A DNA stretch of 64,000 nt from JBCCBV01 sp039033855 (GCA_039033855.1 JBCCBV010000006.1:1-64000), one strand, 5' to 3'; shown: positions 9,003 to 17,540, numbered from the stretch's first letter. The notes: generated by a model from the sequence alone, not told the origin. A program made the numbers and translations.

Positions 9003-10499
9003 CTACGCCGGAGACGTGGGCCGGTCGCGCAGGACCAGCAGCCGCGGTTCGGTCATGTCTTCGATGGCGTAGCGCAGGCCCTCTCGGCCGAGGCCCGAAT
9101 CTTTGACCCCGCCGTAGGGCATGTGGTCGACACGCCAGCTGGGCACGTCGTTGGCGACCACGCCGCCCACTTCCAGCACGTCCCACGCCTGCATCACCCG
9201 GTGCACGTCGCGGGTGAAGACGCCGGCCTGAAGCCCGAAGCGGCTGGCGTTCACGCGCTCGAGCGCCTCGTCGAAAGCCTCGAAAGCCGACAGGTGCGCC
9301 ACCGGACCGAAGGCTTCTTCACAGGCGAGTTTGACACCGCCTGGGACGTTCTCAAGAAGTGTAGGTTCGACTACCCGGCCGTCGCGCCCGCCGCCGCAGA
9401 GCCGCGTGGCGCCGGCATCGACGGCCTCTTGCACCCATCGCTCGATGCGCTCGGCGTGGGCGCCCGTGATGATCGGGCCGACGAAGGTCTCTTCGAGCTT
9501 GGGGTCGCCGACGGCGAGCTTACGCGTGGCCTCGACCAGGCGATCTCGGAGCGTTGCGTAGATCGACCGGTGCGCCAAGATGCGCTGCACCCCGATGCAG
9601 CTCTGGCCGGATTGGTAGAAGGCACCGACGATCAGCCGCTGCACCGCGTCTTCGAGGTCTTGCTCCGTCAGGGTTTCGTCGAGCACCGCCGCGGCATCGC
9701 CGCCGAGTTCGAGGACCACCTTCTTCTTGCCGGCCTTGGCTTTGAGCGCCCAGCCCACGGCCGTCGACCCGGTAAAGCTCAGCAGCTTCAGGCGGTCGTC
9801 TTCCACCAGGGGTGACGCATGCTCCACTTTCATCGGGAGGATCGAGAACGCGCCTGCGGGCAGGTCGGCCTCGGCGAGCACCTCGCCCACGATCAGCGCG
9901 CCCACAGGGGTCAGGTCGGCCGGCTTGAGCACGAACGGGCACCCCGCCGCGATCGCCGGCGCCACCTTGTGCGCCACCAGGTTCAGCGGGAAGTTGAACG
10001 GCGTGATGAACGCGCACGGCCCCACCGGGACCCGCCGGGTCATCCCGCGGTAGCCCTCGGCCCGGGGCGACACGTCCAGGGGCAACACCTCGCCCGCGTG
10101 GGCGCGCAAGGCCTCGTCGCCGGCCAGGCGGAAGGTGTCGATCAGGCGCGCAACCTCGCCCCGGCAGTCGCGGATGGGCTTACCCGCTTCGACGCAGAGC
10201 GCGTCGGCGAGTTCGTCGGCCCGCTCGGTAAAGCGGTGGGCGCAGTGGTTGAGCACCGCCCTGCGCGCATGGCTGGGCATCGCGCGCATCGCGGGCGCCG
10301 CGTTGCACGCCATCGCGATTGCCCGCTCGACGTGCTCCGGTCCCGCTTGCGAGACGCGGCAGGCGTCGTCGCCCGTAAACTTGTCGGAAACCGCAAGCCA
10401 CCGGCCGGTCTCTTGAGGTCGGTTGGCCAGGTACAGCGGCCAAGACGGTTTCAGCCGGAAACGGTCGGCAGAACGGTCGTCGTGCGCATCGGCGGCCAT
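9003..10499 (-). CDS. NAD(P)-dependent aldehyde dehydrogenase
   Basis: A 498-residue ALDH-superfamily protein of standard length. The catalytic Cys is C301 in 'GQSCIGVQR' and the general-base Glu is E264 in 'LELGG'; the Asn of the oxyanion hole is in 'TPFNFPLNL' and the cofactor Gly motif in 'FTGSTAVGW'. The sequence style is that of the lactaldehyde/phosphonoacetaldehyde/succinate-semialdehyde group. The start at 10499 is preferred because GGAG lies about 7 nt upstream; the extra upstream codons from a TTG at 10547 look non-coding. It is divergent from the C45-enzyme and aminotransferase genes, so together they could oxidise an amine-derived aldehyde. The substrate cannot be told from sequence alone. 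Confidence 0.87.
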   Translation of the reverse strand: MAADAHDDRSADRFRLKPSWPLYLANRPQETGRWLAVSDKFTGDDACRVSQAGPEHVERAIAMACNAAPAMRAMPSHARRAVLNHCAHRFTERADELADALCVEAGKPIRDCRGEVARLIDTFRLAGDEALRAHAGEVLPLDVSPRAEGYRGMTRRVPVGPCAFITPFNFPLNLVAHKVAPAIAAGCPFVLKPADLTPVGALIVGEVLAEADLPAGAFSILPMKVEHASPLVEDDRLKLLSFTGSTAVGWALKAKAGKKKVVLELGGDAAAVLDETLTEQDLEDAVQRLIVGAFYQSGQSCIGVQRILAHRSIYATLRDRLVEATRKLAVGDPKLEETFVGPIITGAHAERIERWVQEAVDAGATRLCGGGRDGRVVEPTLLENVPGGVKLACEEAFGPVAHLSAFEAFDEALERVNASRFGLQAGVFTRDVHRVMQAWDVLEVGGVVANDVPSWRVDHMPYGGVKDSGLGREGLRYAIEDMTEPRLLVLRDRPTSPA

Positions 10500-10573
10500 G
10501 GGCGTCTCCGGGGGTTGCAATCCACCCCGCTGAAGGAGGTTCGCCAATCATTCTATGATCCGGTGGCCTTTTT

Positions 10574-11701
10574 ATGGATCCGCCCGTGCCTGCGCCCCCA
10601 CACCTGACGCTGACAGGCGACAGCCCCGCGATCGGCCTGGCCCACGGCCGGTCCTGGCCGGAAGACATCGCGCAGCTCGCCGAAGAGCGCACCCGGCTCA
10701 GCCGCGACGCGTTCTGGGCGGGCCAGGGTTCAAGCCGTATCGATGTCGCCCCGATCGCTCAGGCCTGCTGGGATGCGCAGCAGCGGTACGACGAGCGCAC
10801 CACCGCCGAGTTGGAAGCGATGGCGCAGGCCTCGGGCGTGCCGGCCGAAGACCTGCTGATCGCCGGGGGCTTCACCGACTTTGTAGACGCGGTGCGCGCG
10901 GCGGGCTCCGGACCCGTACCGCCAGACAACGACCCCGGGCAGTGCACGGCCGTGCTGGTGTCCACCCAGGCGTCCGCCGACGGCAGGCCTTACCTCGCTC
11001 AGACCTGGGACATGCACCCCAGCGCCACCGCGCACCTGCGCGTCTTGACCCTGCGCCCGACGGATCAGCCCGCCTGCGTGCTGCTGACCCTGGCCGGCTG
11101 CGTGGGGATGACCGGGATCAACCACTACGGCGTGGCGGTGGGCATCAACAACCTGGCGACGCGAGACGGCCGGCCCGGCGTGCTCTGGCCCAGCGTGGTG
11201 CGCAAGATGCTGCGCGAAACCTCGGCCGACGGGGCGTTGCGTGTGCTGCGCGAAACACCCTTGGCCGGCGCCCACCACTATTTGATCCTCGACCCGCAGG
11301 GCGTGGGGTACAGCGTGGAGGCGACGCCCACGCGCTGCGCCATCACGCCGTTGCTGTCGGTGCTGGCGCACACGAATCATTGCCTGGCCGAGGAGGCCGT
11401 CGCCGTAGAAGCGGAAAAGACCGGCCCGGCAAGCGAAAACACACGCGGGCGGCTCGCTTCGGCCCGGGTCTGGCTGGCCAAGCATGGCGATCGACTCCAC
11501 CGCCTTGGGCTCCGCGACATGCTCTGCTTGACCGGCGCCGACGGCGACACGTCGGCCGCGATCTGCCACGGCCCGTACGCGGGCTACGACATCGAGACCG
11601 GCGGCGCGGTGGTGATGTCCCCCGTCGATCGAGCGCTCGACGCCGGCTGGCGACGGCCCCGGCCCGACGACTTCGCCGCCTATACGCTTGCCGCAACCTA
11701 A
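10574..11701 (+). CDS. C45-family autoproteolytic acyltransferase/hydrolase
   Basis: A 375-residue protein resembling the acyl-coenzyme A:6-aminopenicillanic-acid acyltransferase (C45) family of Ntn hydrolases. In these enzymes an internal Gly-Cys bond is cut autocatalytically and the new N-terminal Cys becomes the nucleophile; here the candidate is C124 in 'GQCTAVLVS', followed by 'PYLAQTWDMH' and 'GMTGINHYGVAVGINNL', both characteristic. The family hydrolyses or forms amide bonds on small amines and acyl-amino compounds. It sits 50 bp upstream of the aminotransferase on the same strand. A TATGAT box at about 10552 may serve as promoter. The physiological substrate is unknown. Confidence 0.75.
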   Translation: MDPPVPAPPHLTLTGDSPAIGLAHGRSWPEDIAQLAEERTRLSRDAFWAGQGSSRIDVAPIAQACWDAQQRYDERTTAELEAMAQASGVPAEDLLIAGGFTDFVDAVRAAGSGPVPPDNDPGQCTAVLVSTQASADGRPYLAQTWDMHPSATAHLRVLTLRPTDQPACVLLTLAGCVGMTGINHYGVAVGINNLATRDGRPGVLWPSVVRKMLRETSADGALRVLRETPLAGAHHYLILDPQGVGYSVEATPTRCAITPLLSVLAHTNHCLAEEAVAVEAEKTGPASENTRGRLASARVWLAKHGDRLHRLGLRDMLCLTGADGDTSAAICHGPYAGYDIETGGAVVMSPVDRALDAGWRRPRPDDFAAYTLAAT

Positions 11702-11751
11702 TACCGCTTCGCAACCTCGCCCGGCTTCTGAGCCGCCTGCTGATACTACCC

Positions 11752-13146
11752 ATGAATCCCACCGACACCTCTGCGCCAAGCACCACGACCATCCGCATCC
11801 AGACCCCGCTGCCCGGACCCAAGGCGCAAGCGATGCTCGACCGGCGGAACGCCTGCACGGTGCGCGGGCTGTACCAGTCGTGCCCGATCGTGGCCGACCA
11901 CGCGTCCGGCGCCACGGTGACCGACGTGGACGACAACACGTTCATCGACCTGGCCGGCGGCATCGGCGCGCTGAACGCCGGGCACTGCACGCCCGAGGTC
12001 ACCGCCGCGATCAAGCAACAGGCCGACAAGTTGCTGCACCTGTGCTCGATCGTGGGCGCCTACGAGCCGATGGTGACGCTCACCGAAAAACTGCACGAGG
12101 TCGTCCCGATCCGCGGTCCCAAGAAGACGCTGCTGTGCAACTCGGGCGTCGAAGCCGGGGAGAACGCGGTGAAGATCGCCCGCTACGCCACGGGCCGGCA
12201 GGGCATCATCGTTTTCGAAGGCGCGTTCCACGGCCGGTCGCTCCTGGGCATGACCATGACCAGCAAGTACGACCTGTTCAAGCGCGGCTTCGGCCCGTTC
12301 GCCAGCGAGGTGTACCGGGTGCCGTTCCCCTATGTGTACCGCGAGAAACCGCCCTGCCAGTCCACCGAGTCGTTCTGTGAGATGCGCATCAACGACCTGA
12401 AGAAAGCGTTTGTGGCGCAGGTCGATCCGACCAGCGTGGCCGCGGTCATCCTCGAGCCCGTGCAGGGCGAAGGCGGCTTCATCCCCGCCCCGCCGGCGTA
12501 TGTGCGGGCGCTGCGCGAGCTGACCGCCGAGCACGGCATCCTGCTGGCGTCCGACGAGGTGCAGACCGGATTCTGCCGAACCGGCAAGATGTTCGCCATC
12601 GAGCACACGCCCGGCTGCGGGACCGAGTGGGACGTCGACATGGTGATCATGGCCAAGAGTTTGGGCAGCGGCCTGCCCATCGCGGCCGTCACCGGCAAGG
12701 CCGAGGTGATGGACAAGCCCCACGTCGGCGGGCTGGGCTCGACTTACGGCGGCAACCCGGTCGCGTGCGCCGGCGCTCTGGCCACCATCGACTACATGCA
12801 GCGGCATGATTTGGCCGAGCGGGCCAACCGCATCGGCGCCGTGTGCATGGACTACTTCAAACGCTGGCAAGACAAGCACGAGTGCATCGGCGACGTGCGC
12901 GGGGTCGGCGCGATGTGCGCGATCGAGTTTGTGAAGGACCGCGAGAGCAAAGCACCCAACAACGCCGTGCCGCCGCTGGTTGTCGAAGAAGCCTTCCAGC
13001 GCGGGCTCATCATGATCCGGGCCGGGCTGTATGGGTCGTGCATCCGATCGCTGGTGCCGTTGGTGATCACTGACGACCAGTTGCACGAAGCCATGCGTGC
13101 ACTCGGCGAAGCGATCGACGCCGCCGTCGCCAAGGCCGAGCATTGA
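11752..13146 (+). CDS. class III aminotransferase, 4-aminobutyrate aminotransferase-like
   Basis: A 464-residue PLP-dependent fold-type I enzyme. Seen: 'NSGVEAGENAVKIAR' phosphate-binding loop, 'FEGAFHGRSLLGMTMTS', the cofactor Asp in 'LLASDEVQTGF', and the Schiff-base lysine K302 in 'AKSLGSGLPIAAV'. This pattern is that of GABA/ornithine/putrescine-type omega-aminotransferases (GabT-like), transferring an omega-amino group to 2-oxoglutarate and giving an aldehyde. The frame is open far upstream, but the ATG at 11752 gives the family's normal length. The gene lies just after the C45 gene and opposite the aldehyde dehydrogenase. The stop codon TGA lies inside the left arm of an inverted-repeat element (13144-13293). 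Confidence 0.85.
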   Translation: MNPTDTSAPSTTTIRIQTPLPGPKAQAMLDRRNACTVRGLYQSCPIVADHASGATVTDVDDNTFIDLAGGIGALNAGHCTPEVTAAIKQQADKLLHLCSIVGAYEPMVTLTEKLHEVVPIRGPKKTLLCNSGVEAGENAVKIARYATGRQGIIVFEGAFHGRSLLGMTMTSKYDLFKRGFGPFASEVYRVPFPYVYREKPPCQSTESFCEMRINDLKKAFVAQVDPTSVAAVILEPVQGEGGFIPAPPAYVRALRELTAEHGILLASDEVQTGFCRTGKMFAIEHTPGCGTEWDVDMVIMAKSLGSGLPIAAVTGKAEVMDKPHVGGLGSTYGGNPVACAGALATIDYMQRHDLAERANRIGAVCMDYFKRWQDKHECIGDVRGVGAMCAIEFVKDRESKAPNNAVPPLVVEEAFQRGLIMIRAGLYGSCIRSLVPLVITDDQLHEAMRALGEAIDAAVAKAEH

Positions 13147-13293
13147 ACCACAGAGACACCGAGTCACAGAGATCGGCGGTGAAAGAGCACAGCGGTAGGT
13201 CGAAAGCGCATTGCCGCGAATCCGATTCCGATTTGGTTTCAAACCGTTGGTCAGGGACAACGCTTCTCTGTGCCTTTGCGCCTCTGTGGTTCA
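13144..13293. repeat. inverted-repeat (MITE-like) element, 'ACCACAGAG' type
   Basis: A 150-bp element bounded by 29-bp inverted arms, 13144-13172 and 13265-13293, that match at 24 of 29 positions. The outermost 12 bases (TGAACCACAGAG and its complement) and innermost 8 match perfectly. The left arm supplies the stop codon of the aminotransferase gene. The interior shows no gene. Similar CACAGAG-rich dispersed repeats are common in planctomycete and verrucomicrobial genomes (general knowledge); whether this copy moved recently is not known. Confidence 0.65.
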
Positions 13294-13321
13294 TACGCGC
13301 GTGCCTCTGGGGTGCATCCGA

Positions 13322-13978
13322 TTGATAACCTTGGCCACCCTCCAACCCGAGCGCTTCGCCGACCTCGCCGCATTGCAGCGGGCGAGCTATCCCACGCTCG
13401 ACCCGGCCGAGTTGATGGGCGTTGCGCACTTCGCTTCTCAGCACCGCGTGTTCCCCGAAGGCCAGTTCGTCGCGCTCGATCGGGATGGCCAAACCGCCAT
13501 CGGCATGGCGTCGGGCTTCTTCTGCGATTTCGACTTCGCCCATCCCAACCACACGTTCCGCGGGTTCTGCGACCACCTCTACTTCCGCAACCACGACCCG
13601 CAAGGCGACTGGTACTACGGCGCCGACATCTGCGTGCACCCCGACTACCGCGGCCAGGGCGTCGGCCGGTTGCTCTACGCGGCCCGGCAAGACCTCGTGA
13701 TCCAGCAGGGCAAACGCGGGATCGTCGCCGGCGGGCTCCTCCCCGGCTTCGCGAATCACAAGCACCGCATGTCTGCGCAGCAGTACGTTGAGGCCGTGGC
13801 GCGAGAAGAACTCCACGACCCCACGCTCAGCTTCCAGTTGCGCAACGGATTCCGGGTCCGCGGCGTGATCCAGAACTACCTCGACGACGCCGCCAGCGAC
13901 GGCTGGGCCAGCCTGATTGTTTGGGAAGCACCCCCCGGAATCACCCCCGGCCCCGGAAGGTGGCCAACTCAAACTTGA
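13322..13978 (+). CDS. GNAT-family N-acetyltransferase
   Basis: About 218 residues with the GNAT core: the acetyl-CoA pyrophosphate loop 'VHPDYRGQGVGRLLY' (motif A, R/QxxGxG), preceded by 'WYYGADI' (beta-4) and followed by a helix. The sequence continues with a C-terminal segment containing 'NGFRVRGVIQNY', as in GNAT enzymes acting on larger substrates. No ATG fits: the most plausible start is TTG at 13322, just downstream of the inverted-repeat element; an extension upstream would run into that element. It is co-directional with the aminotransferase 175 bp upstream. The substrate is unknown. Confidence 0.7.
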   Translation: MITLATLQPERFADLAALQRASYPTLDPAELMGVAHFASQHRVFPEGQFVALDRDGQTAIGMASGFFCDFDFAHPNHTFRGFCDHLYFRNHDPQGDWYYGADICVHPDYRGQGVGRLLYAARQDLVIQQGKRGIVAGGLLPGFANHKHRMSAQQYVEAVAREELHDPTLSFQLRNGFRVRGVIQNYLDDAASDGWASLIVWEAPPGITPGPGRWPTQT

Positions 13979-14020
13979 CGCGATGCGTTGATGAAACGAA
14001 GAAAGATCGTCCGCTCGTCG

Positions 14021-15385
14021 TTACGCGCCGGGCTGCGTTTCGGCCGTTGGTGCTGCGGCCTCGCCCGGGCCGAGCCCCCACGGCACGATGGGCTTGCGGA
14101 TCGTGTTGGTGGCGCAATGCACATTGCCCGACCACCGTTGATAGAGCTGGTCGTCCACAAAGTGCACCGCAACCGGCAGGCCCGCCAGCTTCTCGCGCAC
14201 GGCCTGCTGAAAGGCGTCTTTCCCGTCGATCTCCGGGCCGTCGGGGTCGGCCATGACAACGTGGCCGTTGACGACCAGGGCGTTGACCATGTTGGGGACC
14301 TTGGCGCCGCCCGAAGGCGTGAACAGAAGCGGGATACGCACAAAGTGATCTTCAGTCAGGCCAAGCTCTTGCCGCAAGTTGGCGTAGATCGGTTCGAGCC
14401 GCTGCGCTTGGAGATCGCGGTTGTGCTCGACCAGTTCGGCGTGGGCGAGCAATGAACCGACCGTGGTTCCCTCTTCATAGTGCGAGAGCATCGGCGCGTC
14501 GGCGTGGCCTTGCTCGGCGAGTTTGCGGAGCAGCGCCAAAGCCTCGGCCGGGTCGGGGACCATCACCTTGAACCCGCGGCCATCGTCGCCCGCCGGGATG
14601 AAACTCAGCACCTCGTCCACGTGCTTGATCGTCAACCAGCCGACATCCACCGGCATGGGCGGCTGCACGCCTTGGGCCTTGAGGAACTGCACCACCTCCG
14701 GGTTGAGCTGCGCGCCCGTCGCAGGGTCGCGTCCGTAAAGAGCCCGGCCGAAGGGGTGGCGCTGCGTCGGCGGAGACACCTCGAGGTTGCCGTACCAGTC
14801 GATCCACGACACCCCGCCTTCGCCCTTGGCAAACTCCTCCCGGTACGCACCCACCGTGATCACGCCGAGGCCCGGTCCCTTGAGGCGGTGCTCGGCGAAA
14901 CGGTCGAGATCGCGGTTGCGGTTGCTGGGCATGGCCACGTGCATGGCGCCGGGCCGGCCGGTGTAGGCGTGGCCGAACTCGACGGCGTCCTGCACCCAGA
15001 CGTGGTTCGTGGGGTACCGCGCATCGCCGGGGATGACGTGCAGGTCGACGCCGGCCTTTGCGGTGATGTCGCGCAGCGCCGCGAGCATCGCGTCGTTCCG
15101 ACCGGGATATGCGCGGACGAAGACCGTCTCGACGGGTTGCAGGTTGCCGGCGAGTACGAAGGGATGTTCTAGCGATTGCGTCTGGTCGAACACGCCGTCG
15201 GCGTCGGGATCGATGGCCATGGTGATCGCAGGCGTTGTGGCCGGCGACACAGCCGTGGATTGGGCCAAGACGTCGCCGCTTGATACAGAAATCGCCACAG
15301 AGCCAAAGGCCAGACACGCCCCACGCATTGCGCGGGCCAACTGCCCAACCCTGAAGAGGCTGACTTCGGTTCGACCTGTTTGCAT
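14021..15385 (-). CDS. secreted protein-arginine-deiminase-like (PAD) enzyme
   Basis: A 454-residue protein with a signal peptide (about residues 18-41, ending 'DVLAQS') and a PAD C-terminal catalytic domain. All four catalytic positions known from vertebrate PADs are present: D133 in 'WVQDAVEFG' (human Asp350), H255 and D257 in 'KHVDEVLSFIP' (His471/Asp473) and the nucleophile C424 in 'GNVHCATN' (Cys645). The 'GxVHCxTNxxRKP' match is close to human PAD4. PADs convert peptidyl-arginine to citrulline and ammonia. The vertebrate N-terminal immunoglobulin-like domains are absent. It lies downstream, on the opposite strand, of a carbamoyl-amine/amine catabolism neighbourhood. Transcription seems to start at the ATG (TAGGCT 6 nt upstream). 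Free arginine or a polyamine guanidine could be the substrate instead. Confidence 0.85.
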   Translation of the reverse strand: MQTGRTEVSLFRVGQLARAMRGACLAFGSVAISVSSGDVLAQSTAVSPATTPAITMAIDPDADGVFDQTQSLEHPFVLAGNLQPVETVFVRAYPGRNDAMLAALRDITAKAGVDLHVIPGDARYPTNHVWVQDAVEFGHAYTGRPGAMHVAMPSNRNRDLDRFAEHRLKGPGLGVITVGAYREEFAKGEGGVSWIDWYGNLEVSPPTQRHPFGRALYGRDPATGAQLNPEVVQFLKAQGVQPPMPVDVGWLTIKHVDEVLSFIPAGDDGRGFKVMVPDPAEALALLRKLAEQGHADAPMLSHYEEGTTVGSLLAHAELVEHNRDLQAQRLEPIYANLRQELGLTEDHFVRIPLLFTPSGGAKVPNMVNALVVNGHVVMADPDGPEIDGKDAFQQAVREKLAGLPVAVHFVDDQLYQRWSGNVHCATNTIRKPIVPWGLGPGEAAAPTAETQPGA

Positions 15386-15397
15386 GCCACCAGCCTA
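15386..15397 (-). promoter_or_regulatory. -10-like box TAGGCT 6 nt before ATG (predicted leaderless start)
   Basis: On the minus strand TAGGCT (15397-15392) is followed by 6 nt and the ATG of the PAD-like gene at 15385. No Shine-Dalgarno sequence is present. Confidence 0.5.
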
Positions 15398-15437
15398 ACG
15401 GCAGCTGGGGATGACCCGACGTGACCCCGGGCCCGGC

Positions 15438-15746
15438 TCACTTTGCGAGCCGACGAGCAAGCCACCCCGCAGGGCGCAGGGTCACAACCGGCCACGCCCC
15501 CACGCGCAGCCGGAGATTCACGCCCCATGCGGCGGCGACTCGGCGGACCGCAGACCCAGAGCACCGGCTTCGCCGGAGGCGCCACAGGCTGCGCAGGCCG
15601 GAGAGCCGGAGTTCGACGACGCCATGATCCAACGTGATGCGTGCGGGCCGGCCGTCGAACGTGGCGTCGAGCCGGCCGACCGCGATCAGTTTGGGCCCGA
15701 GGCCTGATCCGCGGTACGTACTTTGACGGTGCCGTTGAGCACCCAC
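15438..15746 (-). CDS. small protein of unknown function
   Basis: Up to 102 residues. The distal part ('GRLDATFDGRPARITLDHGVVELRLSG', Arg-rich middle, 'GVNLRLRVGAWPVV') shows the strong third-position GC bias of real genes here and alternates beta-like strands with a basic helix. The true start is uncertain: GTG at 15746 would overlap the preceding small gene by 61 bp, and the codon at the exact overlap with that gene's stop is CTG. It most likely forms a two-gene unit with the small gene at 15686-15898. I do not recognise a family. Confidence 0.45.
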   Translation of the reverse strand: MGAQRHRQSTYRGSGLGPKLIAVGRLDATFDGRPARITLDHGVVELRLSGLRSLWRLRRSRCSGSAVRRVAAAWGVNLRLRVGAWPVVTLRPAGWLARRLAK

Positions 15747-15898
15747 TTGGCGTGCTCGGCGCCCGTGCCGGTGCCGCTGGGCACTTGGACCTGCAGGTTG
15801 TCGAAGTCGTAGGTGATCTCGGCGTTCCGGCCGGTGAGCCGGTCGTACAAGCCGATGGCCAGGTCGGGCCAGTTCGTGGTGTGCTGCTCATCCGCCAT
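15686..15898 (-). CDS. small conserved-looking protein of unknown function
   Basis: A 70-residue acidic protein beginning MADEQHTTNWPDLAIGLYD. The start at 15898 is supported by AAGGAG 8 nt upstream. It contains an amphipathic N-terminal helix ('WPDLAIGLYDRLTG') followed by beta-like strands ('AEITYDFDNLQVQVPS', 'AKWVLNGTVKVRT'). It has no signal peptide or cysteines. The second small protein gene overlaps its 3' end on the same strand, suggesting translational coupling. I do not recognise the family. Confidence 0.6.
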   Translation of the reverse strand: MADEQHTTNWPDLAIGLYDRLTGRNAEITYDFDNLQVQVPSGTGTGAEHAKWVLNGTVKVRTADQASGPN

Positions 15899-15988
15899 AG
15901 CCAAGGCTCCTTGTCGAGGTTTGCCGAAGCGTAGGCGCGCAGCATGCTCATCGACGGCGTCGCTCCGCGTGTTTGCGGTGGACGGCCA

Positions 15989-17386
15989 TCAATGCCCGGC
16001 GTCGGGCGTGCCGAGCGTGGGCGCGATCTCGCCGAGCATCTTGTCCAAGGTGGCCTGGTCTTTGGCTTCCATGTTGAGGCGTAGCAGCGGCTCGGTGTTG
16101 GACGCGCGGATGTTGGCCCACCAGCCTTGAGACTCGAAGCAGTCGACGGTCACGCCGTCGAGTTCGAGCACCTGGTCGGCGTCGGCGCCGTATTTCTGTT
16201 TGACGCCGTCGATCGCGGCCTGCTTGTCGGGGGTCTGGAAGTTGAGCTCGCCCGACTGCGGGTACTTGCGGAACGGGGCGATCTGTTCGGACAGCTTGGC
16301 GTCGCCCTGGCTGAGCACCTGCATGGCCGCGGCCAGGGTGATGGCGCCCGAGTCGGCGTAGCTGTTGTCGCGGAAGTAGAAGTGGCCCGACAGCTCGCCG
16401 CCGAACACGCCGCCGGTCTCGCGGAGCACGGCCTTCATGTTCACGTGGCCGACCTTGCTCATGCGCGGCTCGGCGCCGAGGGCCTTGACCGATTCTTCGA
16501 CCACCTTGGACGAGCGCAGGTCGTAGACGATGGTGGTGGGCTTGGCGGAGCCGGGGTCGGTGTTGGACTGGGTGACGAAGTGGTCGGCCAGCCAGGCGGT
16601 CAGGTGGTCGCAGCCGCAGATCACGCCCGCGTCGTCCACGAGCATGCAGCGGTCGGCGTCGCCGTCGAAGCACGCGCCCAGGTCGGCGCCGGTGGCCTTC
16701 ACGCCGTCGATGGTCGGCTGGACGTTCTCGGGCACCAGGGGGTTGGGTTCGTGGGCCCACTGGTCGGTGTAGACGTTGTTGATGGCGGTGATTTGGAGGT
16801 TCGGGATCCCGGCGAAGACCTTTTCGAGCAGCGAGGTGCCCATGCCGTTGGACGCGTCGACGTACAGCTTGAGCGGCCGGGCCAGCTCGCCCATGAAGCC
16901 CAGGATGTGCTTGCGATAATCGGGCCAGAGGTCGCGCTGGGTGACCGACCCGGGGGCGCCGGCGGTTTCGTCGCCCGTCAGCCCTTCGGCGATCGCCTGG
17001 ATGTCGAGCAGGCCGGTGTCGCGCCCGACGGGCTTGGCGTTTTCGCGCGAGATCTTGAAGCCGATGTAATCGACCGGGTTGTGCGACGCGGTCACCTGCA
17101 CGCCGCCAACCGCGTTCAGATGGGGGATGGCGAAGTACTGCATGCTGGTGTCGCACATGCCCAGGTCGATGACGTCGGCGCCCGCGGCGGTCAGGCCGTT
17201 GATGAGCGCCTGCGACATCGACGGCGCCGACGGCCGCATGTCGCGCGAGACGGCGATGGGGCCGTCGCCCACCTGTTTCTGCAAGTAAGTCGCCGTGGCG
17301 AAACCGACCTTGAAGCCCACGGCCTCGTCGAGCGGATCGGGGTAGAGGGCGCGGACGTCGTAGGCCTTAAACACCTTGCTGATCAC
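15989..17386 (-). CDS. phosphomannomutase/phosphoglucomutase
   Basis: A 465-residue alpha-D-phosphohexomutase, the normal length for bacterial PMM/PGM. Seen: the phosphoserine loop 'VTASHNPVDY' with S101, the metal loop 'ACFDGDADRCMLVD', the sugar-specificity loop 'GGELSGHFYFRD' and the phosphate-binding loop 'RASNTEPLLRL'. It interconverts mannose-6-P/mannose-1-P or glucose-6-P/glucose-1-P, feeding nucleotide-sugar, LPS and exopolysaccharide synthesis. The start is GTG at 17386, chosen because GGAG lies 7 nt upstream and the protein then begins 'ISKVFKAYDVR', the conserved family N-terminus. It is divergent from the LptC-like gene. Confidence 0.92.
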   Translation of the reverse strand: MISKVFKAYDVRALYPDPLDEAVGFKVGFATATYLQKQVGDGPIAVSRDMRPSAPSMSQALINGLTAAGADVIDLGMCDTSMQYFAIPHLNAVGGVQVTASHNPVDYIGFKISRENAKPVGRDTGLLDIQAIAEGLTGDETAGAPGSVTQRDLWPDYRKHILGFMGELARPLKLYVDASNGMGTSLLEKVFAGIPNLQITAINNVYTDQWAHEPNPLVPENVQPTIDGVKATGADLGACFDGDADRCMLVDDAGVICGCDHLTAWLADHFVTQSNTDPGSAKPTTIVYDLRSSKVVEESVKALGAEPRMSKVGHVNMKAVLRETGGVFGGELSGHFYFRDNSYADSGAITLAAAMQVLSQGDAKLSEQIAPFRKYPQSGELNFQTPDKQAAIDGVKQKYGADADQVLELDGVTVDCFESQGWWANIRASNTEPLLRLNMEAKDQATLDKMLGEIAPTLGTPDAGH

Positions 17387-17540
17387 GGCGGTTTCTCCTG
17401 GCAAACGGTCTGGGTCTGGGCGATCCTCGGCGGGCACGCCGGGGTCGGACTGTACCAGCCACGGCGTCGGTCCACGGCCGGCAGGCGCAGACCGGCCACC
17501 ACGGTTTGCCACGGCCTGACCGGGCCGAGACACTACGGCC

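Noticed and set aside
10555..11751. Upstream extension of the aminotransferase frame over the C45 gene
   Set aside because: The extension is Arg/Pro-rich and lies out of frame over a well-conserved C45 protein; the ATG at 11752 gives the standard family N-terminus and length.
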